Assembly (NCBI RefSeq): GCF_003944835.1
Contig: NZ_RWIV01000001.1
Coordinates: forward strand, 2,465,001 to 2,529,000
Length of the DNA: 64,000 nucleotides
DNA from: Bacillus sp. HMF5848
GTDB taxonomy: Bacteria > Bacillota > Bacilli > Bacillales > HMF5848
Reading direction: 5' to 3'
The notes under the pieces are model-generated. The model did no database searches, was not told the DNA's origin, and worked only from the letters and a program-made list of their open reading frames with translations. The translations under genes and the position numbers were made by a program. This document shows, one piece after another, positions 10,379 through 18,578 of this stretch; the first letter of the stretch is position 1; each line of letters begins with the position of its first letter.

Positions 10379-11677
10379 TTAACTTGCCAATGTCACTAAT
10401 ATGAATTGTATTTCTCTTACTGTGTCTTGTAGATAAGCATGTTTATGACGTCTGTTTCTCTTCTTATTATTGAAGAGATTCAAACGCTGTAAAACGTACC
10501 AGTCGATGCGATTCAACCACCTCTTAGATAATGGAGAAAGTTGATAGTAGTTCTTAAATCCCTGTAGTTTACGATTTAAACCTTTTACTAGCTCCTTTAT
10601 ATCCATAAATAGTTTACTACGTGGCTCGGTATAGTCTTTTATCTTCTTTCGCATTTTCTTCATGGCTTTCTTACTTGGGATATGATTCATGATAAAGAAT
10701 GTACGCTCCCCTTTCTTACGAATGGGGAATTTACGATGATGAAACCCCAGAAAGTCAAACCCTTCAGAGTCATCCCAAATATTAACTAGTCTTGATTTCT
10801 CTTGATGTAGAGAAAGGTCCAGTTTCTTCATAATGGTTTGAATCACTCGTACACTTTCCACGGCTTGCTGTTTCGTCTTACACAAGATGACGAAGTCATC
10901 CGCATATCGAACGAGAGTGCCTAGATGATTGAATTTCTTTTCCCATAAAGTATCCATCATATTTAAATAGATATTCGATAGTAAAGGAGAAATGACACCC
11001 CCTTGCGGGGCACCTAATAGAGAATTTCGGAGTTTTCCTTCTTCCATAATGCCTGCTTGTAACCATTTTCGAATCAGCTTTAGTACCCTTCGGTCACTAA
11101 TACGTTGTTCAACTAGTTTCATCAGTTTATTATGGTTGATGTTATCAAAGTATCCTTGGATATCGACGTCTAATACCCAATAGCTCTTTTTACTCTCTTT
11201 ACGTATCTTCGCTATTGCTTGATGTGCATTTCTTTTGGGACGAAATCCATACGAACATTCTTTGAAATCTGCTTCGAAGATTGGTTCAATGACTAGTTTT
11301 GTTGCCATTTGTGCAACTCTGTCTTTAATGGTTGGAATTCCTAGTGGCCGTTTCTTTCCATCATCTTTTGGGATGTAAGTTCGTAGAACTGGTTGTGGAT
11401 GATATCGCTTTTCTTTTAACTCTAAATAAAGTTCGTTCAGAAATTTCTTCTCACCATACACTTGGATATCTTCTAGTGACTGCTCGTCTACTCCTCCACT
11501 TCCCTTTTTACGTTTCACTCTTTGCCATGCCTCCCATAAGACATCAGGTCGATAAATCTTATCATATAGCGCATGAAATCGACGTGTTTTGCTTTCCTTG
11601 GCACAAAGGTATAATGTTTTCCAGAGTTCTTGAGCTTTGGCATGATTGGTGTAGTTAGCCATTTTCTTGGCATTCAC
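10379..11677 (-). CDS. ltrA: group II intron reverse transcriptase/maturase
   Basis: A 432-aa intron-encoded protein. The RT fingers/palm segments include PLGIPTIKDRVAQ (111-123), the GFRPKRNAH block, LLGAPQGGVISPLLSN (220-235) and the catalytic YADD at 258-261. A maturase (domain X) region follows with GFKNYYQLSPLSKRW. There is no HNH endonuclease domain, so retrohoming would rely on single-stranded DNA at forks or similar routes. The ORF is uninterrupted and all RT motifs are present, so the element is probably active. It lies wholly within the intron. Confidence 0.93.
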   Translation of the reverse strand: MNAKKMANYTNHAKAQELWKTLYLCAKESKTRRFHALYDKIYRPDVLWEAWQRVKRKKGSGGVDEQSLEDIQVYGEKKFLNELYLELKEKRYHPQPVLRTYIPKDDGKKRPLGIPTIKDRVAQMATKLVIEPIFEADFKECSYGFRPKRNAHQAIAKIRKESKKSYWVLDVDIQGYFDNINHNKLMKLVEQRISDRRVLKLIRKWLQAGIMEEGKLRNSLLGAPQGGVISPLLSNIYLNMMDTLWEKKFNHLGTLVRYADDFVILCKTKQQAVESVRVIQTIMKKLDLSLHQEKSRLVNIWDDSEGFDFLGFHHRKFPIRKKGERTFFIMNHIPSKKAMKKMRKKIKDYTEPRSKLFMDIKELVKGLNRKLQGFKNYYQLSPLSKRWLNRIDWYVLQRLNLFNNKKRNRRHKHAYLQDTVREIQFILVTLAS

Positions 11678-12212
11678 TGACTCTTACCTCCTTTGAACAT
11701 ATGAACGAAGTAGGGTATTGGCTTGCGCCGTCCTTCCCTAGATAACGTTATGTTGTCGTTATCATTACCGGTACTATGACCCCCTCCGACTCCCTCTCGA
11801 CCATCTACCACTTCGTTTCCACTTATAGGTTTCTGCTTTACTTTCTAAAAAAAGTGTCGAGGAGAGTATCCCCAGTTCCGTTAATTACTGTTCTAACATG
11901 TCGCTCCCCTTACCCCAGGGGATTCTTCGGTGCTGTTCTTCCAAGTTCTTCACACCTTCCGTGGTTTTCGCCCATATCCACTAGGCTCAACTTCCCTTTC
12001 ATCCTCGAACGAGGGTTGTAATTGACGAGGCGGCAGGATTCACTTTATGTTACAACCTGTTAGTTTGCTCGCACTCACGAATGAGTTACTTTGTCACAGG
12101 GCTTCAACCTTAGGATTTCTCCACCAGTTGCCTGTCAGCTACTGAGCGTCTTGGCACTTACTCAGGTTGGACTTTCACCAACTAGCAATTAACGGCTTGC
12201 TGGGCACGCAAA

Positions 12213-12248
12213 ATATAAAAAACGACTGATTAATAAGTCAGTCGTTTT
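12213..12248 (-). terminator. terminator used as intron neighbour site
   Basis: An 11-bp perfect stem AAAACGACTGA / TCAGTCGTTTT with an 8-nt loop, directly after the 251-aa gene. On the minus strand its T-rich tail is followed by the first intron base at 12207. Confidence 0.85.
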
Positions 12249-12255
12249 AAATCAA

Positions 12256-13011
12256 TTAATTGTTACCTTTTTTAAATACTCTTATACCACTTGCATCTTG
12301 TCCTTTCTCTGCCATTCGTAGCAACGATAGAAGCTCTTCACTCTCAATTGCTTCTGGCGTTACATCGTTAATCATTAAATCGACACCAGGTGCTTCGGAA
12401 TACAAGCTATATTTTGTAAAATAACAACCGTTCTTTTTAAACATGTTATGTGCATCTGTTAATAATTTTGCACTGTGTTCTATGGAACTGTCAGTCAATT
12501 CAAGTCGTAGCATGACTTCCGTACTTAACGGCAGTGATTTATCAAAGGTCATGCCTAGTTCAAATAAGTCCGGATTTTCTAACGTTTCTTTATCGTACAT
12601 GACCATCGTTCTGTTATTGATGTATCCAAGTTCTCTTGCGACAAGCGCTTTTGCTAGGGCTGAATACTCATCGGACAATCTTTGCCATGTGTTAAATTTT
12701 CCTAACACATAAGAATCATAATCATCCCGCAAAACTTTCCCATTTCGTGCATACACTAAGAAGTGGATATCAATATTTTGCGAGGAGCTTACTCGTGCTG
12801 CATAGGATGCATTCTTAAAGTTATAGTATGTTTCTTCAACAACAGGATCAATAAAAGAATAGTTCCTCTCCACATATTTGTGAATAGCCCTATCAGCTAA
12901 TTTCGCTGATATTGGATTCCCGACAAATGCATTCGCAACAAATAATATGATACCAATAAGCATAAATGCAACTAATGCCGCAATAATTTTTAATAGTTTT
13001 CTACTTTTCAT
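12256..13011 (-). CDS. membrane-anchored hypothetical protein (YfjL-like)
   Basis: A 251-aa protein with one N-terminal membrane anchor (LLKIIAALVAFMLIGIILFV) followed by NAFVGNPISAKLADRAIHKYVE. That extracytoplasmic start resembles B. subtilis YfjL-type proteins of unknown function. ATG at 13011 is chosen because AGAGGTG lies eight bases upstream; a longer reading adds 15 poorly supported residues. The stop of the disrupted anti-sigma remnant lies just before it, so it was the third gene of a sigma/anti-sigma operon and may have been controlled by that lost sigma factor. Confidence 0.65.
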   Translation of the reverse strand: MKSRKLLKIIAALVAFMLIGIILFVANAFVGNPISAKLADRAIHKYVERNYSFIDPVVEETYYNFKNASYAARVSSSQNIDIHFLVYARNGKVLRDDYDSYVLGKFNTWQRLSDEYSALAKALVARELGYINNRTMVMYDKETLENPDLFELGMTFDKSLPLSTEVMLRLELTDSSIEHSAKLLTDAHNMFKKNGCYFTKYSLYSEAPGVDLMINDVTPEAIESEELLSLLRMAEKGQDASGIRVFKKGNN

Positions 13012-13015
13012 ATTC

Positions 13016-13361
13016 TTACACCTCTTTTTTAAATGCAAAATGCAACAGCTTCGCAATAAGACCCCTAAGTAACATCAGTAGTGTAAAAAGTCCACTAAAA
13101 AACATTGGATAAGTGGATATTTGAAAATGAAACCCGCTTTCTATAATTACTTGTACGAACTGCCATATATAAGAAACAATAAATACTCCAACTATGCCAA
13201 TTTACTGATGAATCTCCTCTAAACTTGTGTAATGAGTAAATAGCCTTCAAGAATGTCTCCTGTAATAGGTCCGCTGAAAGGGTTGGATCGTGTGTAAGAA
13301 ACAGCAAATATTGATACACATCCTGACTGTACATTGCATATATTTTTTGTATTCGCTTCAC
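13016..13361 (-). pseudogene. fused remnant of ECF sigma factor and membrane anti-sigma protein
   Basis: The first 52 or so codons read as sigma-70 region 2 of an ECF factor (MYSQDVYQYLLFLTHDPTLS, then LLQETFLKAIY and HKFRGDSSVN). The expected TWLFTIAR continuation is missing. In the next frame, from about 13203, the sequence becomes the end of a membrane protein (IGIVGVFIVSYIWQFVQVII, then GLFTLLMLLRGLIAKLL) ending at 13016. An internal deletion has joined the sigma gene to the tail of its downstream partner out of frame. Region 4 is gone, so no working sigma factor remains. Confidence 0.8.
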
Positions 13362-13527
13362 CCTAATTCTCCTTTCTACTTAATTAGTCGCTCAATAAAG
13401 GAAAATATTACACGTTTTTTTATTTTTTTGTATAAAGTATGATAATGTACAATGTCTAACAATTACTAAAATTTTCTTGGCACCTTCTTAGATTTGACTA
13501 ACGATGAATAGTTTACCTTACAACAAA

Positions 13528-13562
13528 AAATCTGCCCTCCCTTTACAGGAAGTGGCAGGTTT
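13528..13562 (-). terminator. terminator of tetR/glycosyltransferase operon
   Basis: The stem AAATCTGCC / GGCAGGTTT (one mismatch) overlaps the stop codon of the TetR gene and is followed on the minus strand by a short T run. Confidence 0.6.
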
Positions 13563-14173
13563 TACGAAACGCTTACTCCATTTTTAATAAATATTAATAA
13601 CTTGTCAGTAATTTGCGGAAGCCATTCTTCTAAATTGATATTTTCGTCCTCAAGGCCTTCCATCATCAACTGTGACGACAGAACATGAAGTGTTTTAGCG
13701 ATAAAGGATATATCAATATCTGAACGGACTTCACCTGCACTTATGCCAGCTTTCAAGATATTTTCATATACGGTTGCTACATTAAAATCCTCTATGCCTA
13801 GTACTTCACGCACTAATTTTTTATCTTCAAACAATTTCGTTCCAATTTTTTCATACGCAGGATAATCTGCTGCAAATGAAGCTCCTGCTTTAAATAAACG
13901 TTTAAAGCTATCAAAGAAGCTATCTTTAGTACCTTGTAACACAGGTAGCATGTAAGCTTGCTTTTCTTGCTTAATTAAGTTAATTATGTGCAAATATATA
14001 TCTTTTTTGTCTTCAAAGTAATCATAAAAGCTACTACGAGGTATTTGAGCGCGCTTTATAATAGAAGAAATTTTGACTTCATTGTATGATTGTTCAGCGA
14101 ATTCTTCTATAGCTGCATCAAGAATTTGCTGCTGCTTTTCTTCAGTTAATTTGAAAAAAGTTTGTTTTGGCAC
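13562..14173 (-). CDS. TetR-family transcriptional regulator
   Basis: A 203-aa repressor with an N-terminal TetR helix-turn-helix (residues 12-55, ILDAAIEEFAEQSYNEVKIS ... IPRSSFYDYFEDKKDIY) and a helical ligand domain. It lies 16 bp behind the glycosyltransferase gene, in one operon. A perfect-arm palindrome just downstream of the operon's -10 box (15503-15517) is the obvious operator, so it probably autoregulates the operon and is released by a small molecule, perhaps the substrate of the transferase. Confidence 0.85.
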   Translation of the reverse strand: MPKQTFFKLTEEKQQQILDAAIEEFAEQSYNEVKISSIIKRAQIPRSSFYDYFEDKKDIYLHIINLIKQEKQAYMLPVLQGTKDSFFDSFKRLFKAGASFAADYPAYEKIGTKLFEDKKLVREVLGIEDFNVATVYENILKAGISAGEVRSDIDISFIAKTLHVLSSQLMMEGLEDENINLEEWLPQITDKLLIFIKNGVSVS

Positions 14174-14189
14174 AAAATCACTCCTACTT

Positions 14190-15446
14190 CTACCTTTTCA
14201 CTAAATCTTCTATATAAGAAATGGCTTTATCTAATCCTCTTTCTGCTTCTATTTCTTTTTGTATGTTCATTGCACTTTTTATATATTGAGCATTCTCCAT
14301 TAGTTGTAGTGCTGCCACTAGCTCTGACGTTTTGAGATTTTTTTCACGTAAAGGCTTTATAGCATACCCCTTAGAGTGAAGCTGATATGCCCAAAATGGT
14401 TGGTCAACTGTAAACGGCATAATAAGTTGAGGAACACCACTTAATAAAGCTTCCGCCATTGTTCCTACACCACCATGGTGAATGATACCCTTCGCTCGTT
14501 GAAAAATCAACCGATGAGGAGCTTTACTCACAGAAAATATAGTCTCATCATGCTGAAAACTCATACCACTTGTTCCCGTTAAAATAACCGCGCGATTATT
14601 TGTTTCTCTAAGAGCAGTTAGAAGTTTCTCTTTAAACGCTTCCGGATTTTTCAAAGGCATACTACTAAACGAAACGACAATAGGCTTATCACCTCGGGAG
14701 ATAAATTCATCTAGTTCTTCTTCCAAACTAGCATTCTCCATCTCTAAATAAAAAAATCCAGTCAAAGACACATGGTCCTTCCAACTTTTCACTTCTTTAA
14801 ACAATGCTGGGCTGATCGGATATACGATAGGGATTTTTTGCTCACTCACCTCAAACAATCGCTCACCTGTTTTTCTCTTTGGTAAACCTAAAGACTTAGC
14901 TCTAAACTCATTTATATGTTTTATATATGGGGACTCACTAAAATGAATTGCTTTGTACGTGAGACGATTTAAAAATGGACCGAGATTTTTTGTGGCAGAT
15001 ATCGCGAAATTAGGAAACTCCGTAATAGGATATACAATGGGTACCGGTGGTAAACAAATGCATGGAATCTTCAGATACTCAGCAATATCAACTGCCCCTA
15101 GCGCCTTAGGGTGGTAAACAATTAAATCAGATCCTGAAGCAGCAGCCAAAAAATCATCCATACTTTTTCTATACGCTGGTGTAATAACCTCTTTAGCATA
15201 CTTCATCATCTTGAATATGTTGTATTGACCACCGTTAAAAACTCGTCTTCCCTCTTCACTATCAACGATTGCCATTAAGTCAGCTGATGCCGGATAAAAC
15301 GTAATACCATAATTTTCTATAAAACTTTTAAATGTAGCTCCTGTACATATCACGACGTCATGCCCACGTTTGACCAATTCATTCCCAAGAGCAACGTATG
15401 GTTGAACATCGCCTTGACTCCCTAATGTTAAAAACGTTACCTTCAT
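14190..15446 (-). CDS. UGT-type glycosyltransferase (GtfE/sterol-glucosyltransferase-like)
   Basis: A 418-aa GT-B enzyme of family GT1. The N-terminal start is MKVTFLTLGSQGDVQPYVAL, and the C-terminal nucleotide-sugar motif is HHGGVGTMAEALLSGVP followed by PFTVDQPFWAYQL, the hallmark shared by vancomycin-type transferases and UGT80 sterol glucosyltransferases. It would transfer a hexose from a UDP-sugar to a hydrophobic acceptor. Pairing with a TetR repressor suggests modification of a toxic compound or lipid; the acceptor is unknown. Confidence 0.85.
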   Translation of the reverse strand: MKVTFLTLGSQGDVQPYVALGNELVKRGHDVVICTGATFKSFIENYGITFYPASADLMAIVDSEEGRRVFNGGQYNIFKMMKYAKEVITPAYRKSMDDFLAAASGSDLIVYHPKALGAVDIAEYLKIPCICLPPVPIVYPITEFPNFAISATKNLGPFLNRLTYKAIHFSESPYIKHINEFRAKSLGLPKRKTGERLFEVSEQKIPIVYPISPALFKEVKSWKDHVSLTGFFYLEMENASLEEELDEFISRGDKPIVVSFSSMPLKNPEAFKEKLLTALRETNNRAVILTGTSGMSFQHDETIFSVSKAPHRLIFQRAKGIIHHGGVGTMAEALLSGVPQLIMPFTVDQPFWAYQLHSKGYAIKPLREKNLKTSELVAALQLMENAQYIKSAMNIQKEIEAERGLDKAISYIEDLVKR

Positions 15447-15502
15447 ACTTTTTCCCCCAGTTTATTTATTCATTTATTTTTGTTTGTTGTCCAATCAATT
15501 CC

Positions 15503-15562
15503 GACGACACTGTCGTCATAATCACAATATTAATATATCTCTTAACAGGGTATTTCTGTCAA
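15503..15562 (-). promoter_or_regulatory. promoter and TetR-type operator of the glycosyltransferase operon
   Basis: On the minus strand TTGACA (15562-15557) and GATATA (15539-15534) are separated by 17 nt. About 16 bp downstream of the -10 box lies a 15-bp palindrome with 7-bp arms, GACGACA-C-TGTCGTC (15503-15517). A repressor bound there would block the start region. The promoter -10 is weak; the palindrome is clear. Confidence 0.6.
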
Positions 15563-15648
15563 TACTTTTACTAATTAAATTTTCGACTTATTTCGACGTT
15601 CGATTTGATTCAGTAATCTAAAGATACTCACATTCTCTTAACATACGA

Positions 15649-15676
15649 ACCATTAGGCATGCGCCCGAATACACTA
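15649..15676 (+). promoter_or_regulatory. candidate sigma-K promoter
   Basis: AC (15649-15650), a 17-nt gap, then AATACACTA (15668-15676) resembles the sigma-K consensus AC-N16-CATANNNTA with one change. It lies 28 bp ahead of the first spore-cluster gene. Confidence 0.45.
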
Positions 15677-15703
15677 GAGAAGTAAGACTGAGAGGGTGAC
15701 TTA

Positions 15704-16219
15704 ATGATGAATCCGATGGACTTTTTTAATCAGAAGAATGGCTTTCCCTTCAATATGATGCCGCAGCAACAATTTAACCCGGAACAGCTGCACTCTATAA
15801 AACAAATGGTTAAACAATATAATACTATTATAAACGATGAATTCTGGGGTGATGTGCACGGGTTGGCTGCAGCAAAAAACACAAGAGAAACTCCAAATGT
15901 ACCTATAGAAATTTGGGAAAATGATAAGTATTTGTTTGTGACCGTCATCATTCCGAACCTTACTGATTTGAAGCATGTAAAGATTTTCTTTAAAAATAAC
16001 CAGCGATTTACTCTTAAAATAAAAATGCCATCATATAAACCGGAAGGTGCCGTTACATTGCTTGCTAGTAATTGCCCACAGCGTGTGTTTGAAAAGGAAG
16101 TCTCTTTAAAAAAGCCCGTGAATACTTCCGATTACTCATACAGCTATGAAGGAGGCATTCTTTTATACACGTTTCAAAAAGCTGCGAATGAAACACTAGA
16201 CATTCCATTTGACTTTTAA
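15704..16219 (+). CDS. Hsp20-like spore-associated protein
   Basis: A 171-aa protein whose region 65-165 has an alpha-crystallin/Hsp20 pattern (PIEIWENDKYLFVTVIIPNL, and YSYEGGILLYTFQKA in place of the usual DNGVL strand). The N-terminal third is Asn/Gln/Met rich. It is the first gene of a cluster with GerP-type proteins and a second Hsp20-like protein, and a sigma-K-like promoter precedes it, so a spore-coat role like that of CotM is likely. A classical chaperone role is less likely because the domain is divergent. Confidence 0.65.
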   Translation: MMNPMDFFNQKNGFPFNMMPQQQFNPEQLHSIKQMVKQYNTIINDEFWGDVHGLAAAKNTRETPNVPIEIWENDKYLFVTVIIPNLTDLKHVKIFFKNNQRFTLKIKMPSYKPEGAVTLLASNCPQRVFEKEVSLKKPVNTSDYSYSYEGGILLYTFQKAANETLDIPFDF

Positions 16220-16233
16220 AAGGAGGCGTTACT

Positions 16234-16524
16234 ATCCATAAAATTGAAATCAACATTGGAAATCTCAAAGTGTTTTCGGTGGCAAGTTCCTCTGCAGTTG
16301 TAGTGGGAAAGGGAATGTTTAAAGATCTTTCAAGCTACGCTCAAGAAACAAATGGTGTTGGTCGAGCATACGGCGATGGATCTTATATCAACATGAGTCC
16401 TTATAATTCTCCAGTCAATAATCCTGACAATTTAGTTAGAAATCCTAATTACATGCCTTACTACCCCTACCCCCATAATAACTATCAGTATCCTATACAA
16501 AGAAAGTACACTTCATTTGGATGA
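16234..16524 (+). CDS. GerPB/GerPD-like spore germination protein, ATC start
   Basis: The 96-aa reading begins HKIEINIGNLKVFSVASSSA after the first codon, matching the N-terminal pattern of GerPB/GerPD (a strand, LKV, then SSSxV and G). The tail is Tyr/Pro/Asn rich. A strong AAAAGGAGG (16218-16226) lies seven bases before ATC at 16234, and no ATG or GTG occurs until GTG at 16270, which would remove the conserved start. So translation probably begins at the rare codon ATC. The stop codon lies inside a terminator hairpin. It follows the Hsp20 gene by 14 bp. Confidence 0.65.
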   Translation: MHKIEINIGNLKVFSVASSSAVVVGKGMFKDLSSYAQETNGVGRAYGDGSYINMSPYNSPVNNPDNLVRNPNYMPYYPYPHNNYQYPIQRKYTSFG

Positions 16525-16533
16525 AGTGTACTT
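16504..16533. terminator. bidirectional terminator between convergent spore genes
   Basis: A 13-bp perfect stem AAGTACACTTCAT / ATGAAGTGTACTT with a 4-nt loop and T runs on both sides. The last codons of the GerPB-like gene lie within it, and the convergent GerPA-like gene ends 13 bp away. Confidence 0.85.
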
Positions 16534-16545
16534 TTGATTTTATTA

Positions 16546-16812
16546 TTAATCCTCTAAGCCCAATGTAGACTCTGTAACTGGAAAAACATTATCGACACCA
16601 TCTGGGTCATATACCGGTGATGCGATCGGCTGGAAATTGTTCGCATGAAAATCTCCAAACGTTTGTCCTGTTATTAGATTGTTTTTTACTTGACTCTCAA
16701 ACGATTGGAATAATGATTCGCCTACCGCAAACGCTGCGTTCGTTTCCATCTGATTTATTTTAATACCACCAAAAAAGACTATTCCAATAGGTTCATTATC
16801 TCCAATGGCCAT
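16546..16812 (-). CDS. GerPA/GerPF-like spore germination protein
   Basis: An 88-aa protein with the short beta-strand pattern of the GerPA/GerPF family: an N-terminal FGGIKINQMETNAAFAVGES, then TGQTFGDFHANN and an acidic PVYDPDGVDNVFPV tail. Family members sit in the spore coat and help nutrient germinants reach the inner membrane. It lies 15 bp behind the Hsp20-like gene, so the two form a minus-strand operon driven by the sigma-K-type promoter at 17224-17250. Confidence 0.65.
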   Translation of the reverse strand: MAIGDNEPIGIVFFGGIKINQMETNAAFAVGESLFQSFESQVKNNLITGQTFGDFHANNFQPIASPVYDPDGVDNVFPVTESTLGLED

Positions 16813-16827
16813 GCTCTCACAACCTTG

Positions 16828-17193
16828 TTATTTACTTAGTATCATGATCAAAACACCATTATCATAGCTGTAATCTATATTCCTTTTATCTAATTTATTA
16901 GGAAGGCGAATCTGTCGTTGAAAAGGTCCTTCAAAAATCTCTTGTACAATCACTTTTTGCGTGTTAGCAGGCAGTGTCGTAATCACTTCTCCTTTTACTT
17001 CAAGCAAACCCTGCTCATTAAAGAATATCTTTAAATGCTCCTTTTTAACCCCTGGAAGACTTAAGCGAATAAAATATTTCTCCTCTGTTTCGAACACATC
17101 AATCTTTGGAGTACGAACTTCTTTTTTTTTCGGTCGTGCTTGAGTCTGAGGCTGTGAAGTTCTCTGCATCAAATTACGATTATCGTAATACAT
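16828..17193 (-). CDS. Hsp20-family spore coat protein, CotM-like
   Basis: The 121-aa protein has a basic linker (QARPKKKEVRTPKIDVFETE) and an alpha-crystallin domain (about 30-121) with YFIRLSLPGVKKEHLKIFF and DYSYDNGVLIMILSK. It lacks the IxI tail of heat-shock Hsp20s, as do spore-coat members such as CotM. First gene of an operon with a GerPA-like protein. The upstream promoter matches sigma-K, so expression in the mother cell late in sporulation is expected. Confidence 0.75.
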   Translation of the reverse strand: MYYDNRNLMQRTSQPQTQARPKKKEVRTPKIDVFETEEKYFIRLSLPGVKKEHLKIFFNEQGLLEVKGEVITTLPANTQKVIVQEIFEGPFQRQIRLPNKLDKRNIDYSYDNGVLIMILSK

Positions 17194-17223
17194 ATAGCAA
17201 CCCCCAACAGAATAAGTATTATA

Positions 17224-17250
17224 TAGTGTATGTTGCGCCTAATGATTTGT
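17224..17250 (-). promoter_or_regulatory. sigma-K promoter
   Basis: On the minus strand AC (17250-17249), exactly 16 nt, then CATACACTA (17232-17224): a full match to the sigma-K consensus AC-N16-CATANNNTA. It lies 31 bp ahead of the CotM-like gene. Confidence 0.75.
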
Positions 17251-17267
17251 GAAAGGAGTAGTGTTGA

Positions 17268-18305
17268 TTGATGCAATATGAACAGCAAATTCAAAACTTA
17301 AAGCAACAAATTGAGTATTTACAAGGATATATACACTATATTAATCAATATATACACTACTCACATGTGTATGAGTATTATATTAAAAAGGTTAAAATAG
17401 GCAATGTTTCTGGCGTTTTTCAATTAGGACAGCTATCTGAGTATATCACCATTGACCGCGAGGGAATTCATCGTTTTTATATAGACGACATCACCATTAG
17501 GAACATTACAGAAAAAGGAAAGGTTGGCGTAGGTCTTACAGAAGTCGGTCAGTTCGAAGAGGTTGAAGATGAGGAAAATAATGAAATAGTTAAAGAGATT
17601 TTCGAGAATGTTAAGCTGCTCTTAGCATTAGATGAAGTTCCTTCTTTTTTTCAAGCTTTACAAAAAAAAGAAGATGTATTAGTAATAGTTTGGGATTTGA
17701 TTGAGGAACGGTGGAATAACAGTCAAATATTTAATCAATTCTATGAGAAAGTTTTATACGTTTTAAACAAGGCGATACTTCCTGACATTCAGCAAAACAG
17801 TAACAGCTTGTCATACGAATTATCTATCGAACTAGCGGACAATATAGAACAGCAAGCTAAGACCCTACTCGTTCTAGTTCAGCTAATGGAGGATTTTTTA
17901 CCTAGCTATACTCAAAAGTATAATATTTCCTTAAGCACTCCTAAGCAAGAGTATCCAGAGACAATTAAACAAATAAGAAATGCGATAAAAGACATTCTTG
18001 TCTTGCCAGAACTACCAGACACATATAAAGAATTAGAAAGCGATCATCCAGATATACTCAGATCCGTCTATTATAAATCAATTAAACCGTTATCTGAAGG
18101 CGAATATTTCAAGACTTATTTTCAAGAAATATACGGGTTAATAAATAAAGAAAAGTACGTTTCAAATAATACGGACCCAATTGGAATATCCCCTGAAAAA
18201 CAGACTTTTTTATTCTCCACATTAATTCATTTTTTTAATAAATGTCAAAAAGATATTTTGCTAGAGTATATACTTCTACAAGAGTACAAAAATAACGTTT
18301 CCTAG
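17268..18305 (+). CDS. GerPC-like N-terminus on a DehI-like helical repeat protein
   Basis: A 345-aa protein. Residues 2-30 form a Gln-rich coiled coil and 41-95 beta strands (KIGNVSGVFQLGQLSEYITI), a GerPC-like layout. The rest is helical with two similar units, near 118-140 (DEVPSFFQALQKKEDVLVIV) and near 246-270 (PELPDTYKELESDHPDILRS), reminiscent of the pseudo-duplicated DehI fold; that match is tentative. It is divergent from the CotM-like operon with a short shared regulatory region, so a spore role is likely. Start is TTG 17268 or ATG 17271 after GAAAGGAG. Confidence 0.5.
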   Translation: MMQYEQQIQNLKQQIEYLQGYIHYINQYIHYSHVYEYYIKKVKIGNVSGVFQLGQLSEYITIDREGIHRFYIDDITIRNITEKGKVGVGLTEVGQFEEVEDEENNEIVKEIFENVKLLLALDEVPSFFQALQKKEDVLVIVWDLIEERWNNSQIFNQFYEKVLYVLNKAILPDIQQNSNSLSYELSIELADNIEQQAKTLLVLVQLMEDFLPSYTQKYNISLSTPKQEYPETIKQIRNAIKDILVLPELPDTYKELESDHPDILRSVYYKSIKPLSEGEYFKTYFQEIYGLINKEKYVSNNTDPIGISPEKQTFLFSTLIHFFNKCQKDILLEYILLQEYKNNVS

Positions 18306-18578
18306 GACATGTACTTAATGTAGAAGAGCACACCCGCTATTAATATTTTTTAATACTTAAACTAACTTTATAACATACAAAGAATTAATCAACTCCCTCT
18401 TATAAATCTAAAATTCTTATAGTAACTTTCACAATTTCTCAATAATTATTGACAATACCACCCCCAGTTTTTTTGTATAATTAAAATATAAATAGAGCGT
18501 TTTCATTTTCCTTATGAACAACTGCATACCACTTTGCAAAGACCTAAAATTTAAAGAGTTTTGAAAGGATGTTGGAAA

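Larger units (their letters stand above)
10242..12207 (-). mobile_element. group II intron with intron-encoded protein
   Basis: On the minus strand the intron starts GTGCCCAGCAAGCCG (12207 down) and continues into the typical domain I start GGTGAAAGTCCAACC. It encodes a maturase. Domain V follows at about 10309-10343, then a long domain VI hairpin, and the intron ends CTACTCTAC near 10242. The 3' end is uncertain by a few bases. It lies 11 bp behind the hairpin of the terminator of the 251-aa gene and in the same orientation. Insertion next to a terminator hairpin is known best for class C introns, but the 5' end looks more like class B relatives; I leave the class open. Confidence 0.85.

Noticed and set aside
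13095-13361. 88-aa protein as a short functional sigma factor
   Set aside because: Region 4 is missing and the last 35 residues are an out-of-frame reading of a membrane protein tail.
18450-18490. TTGACA and TATAAT upstream of the 60-aa gene
   Set aside because: The gap is 21 bp, too long for a normal sigma-A promoter.
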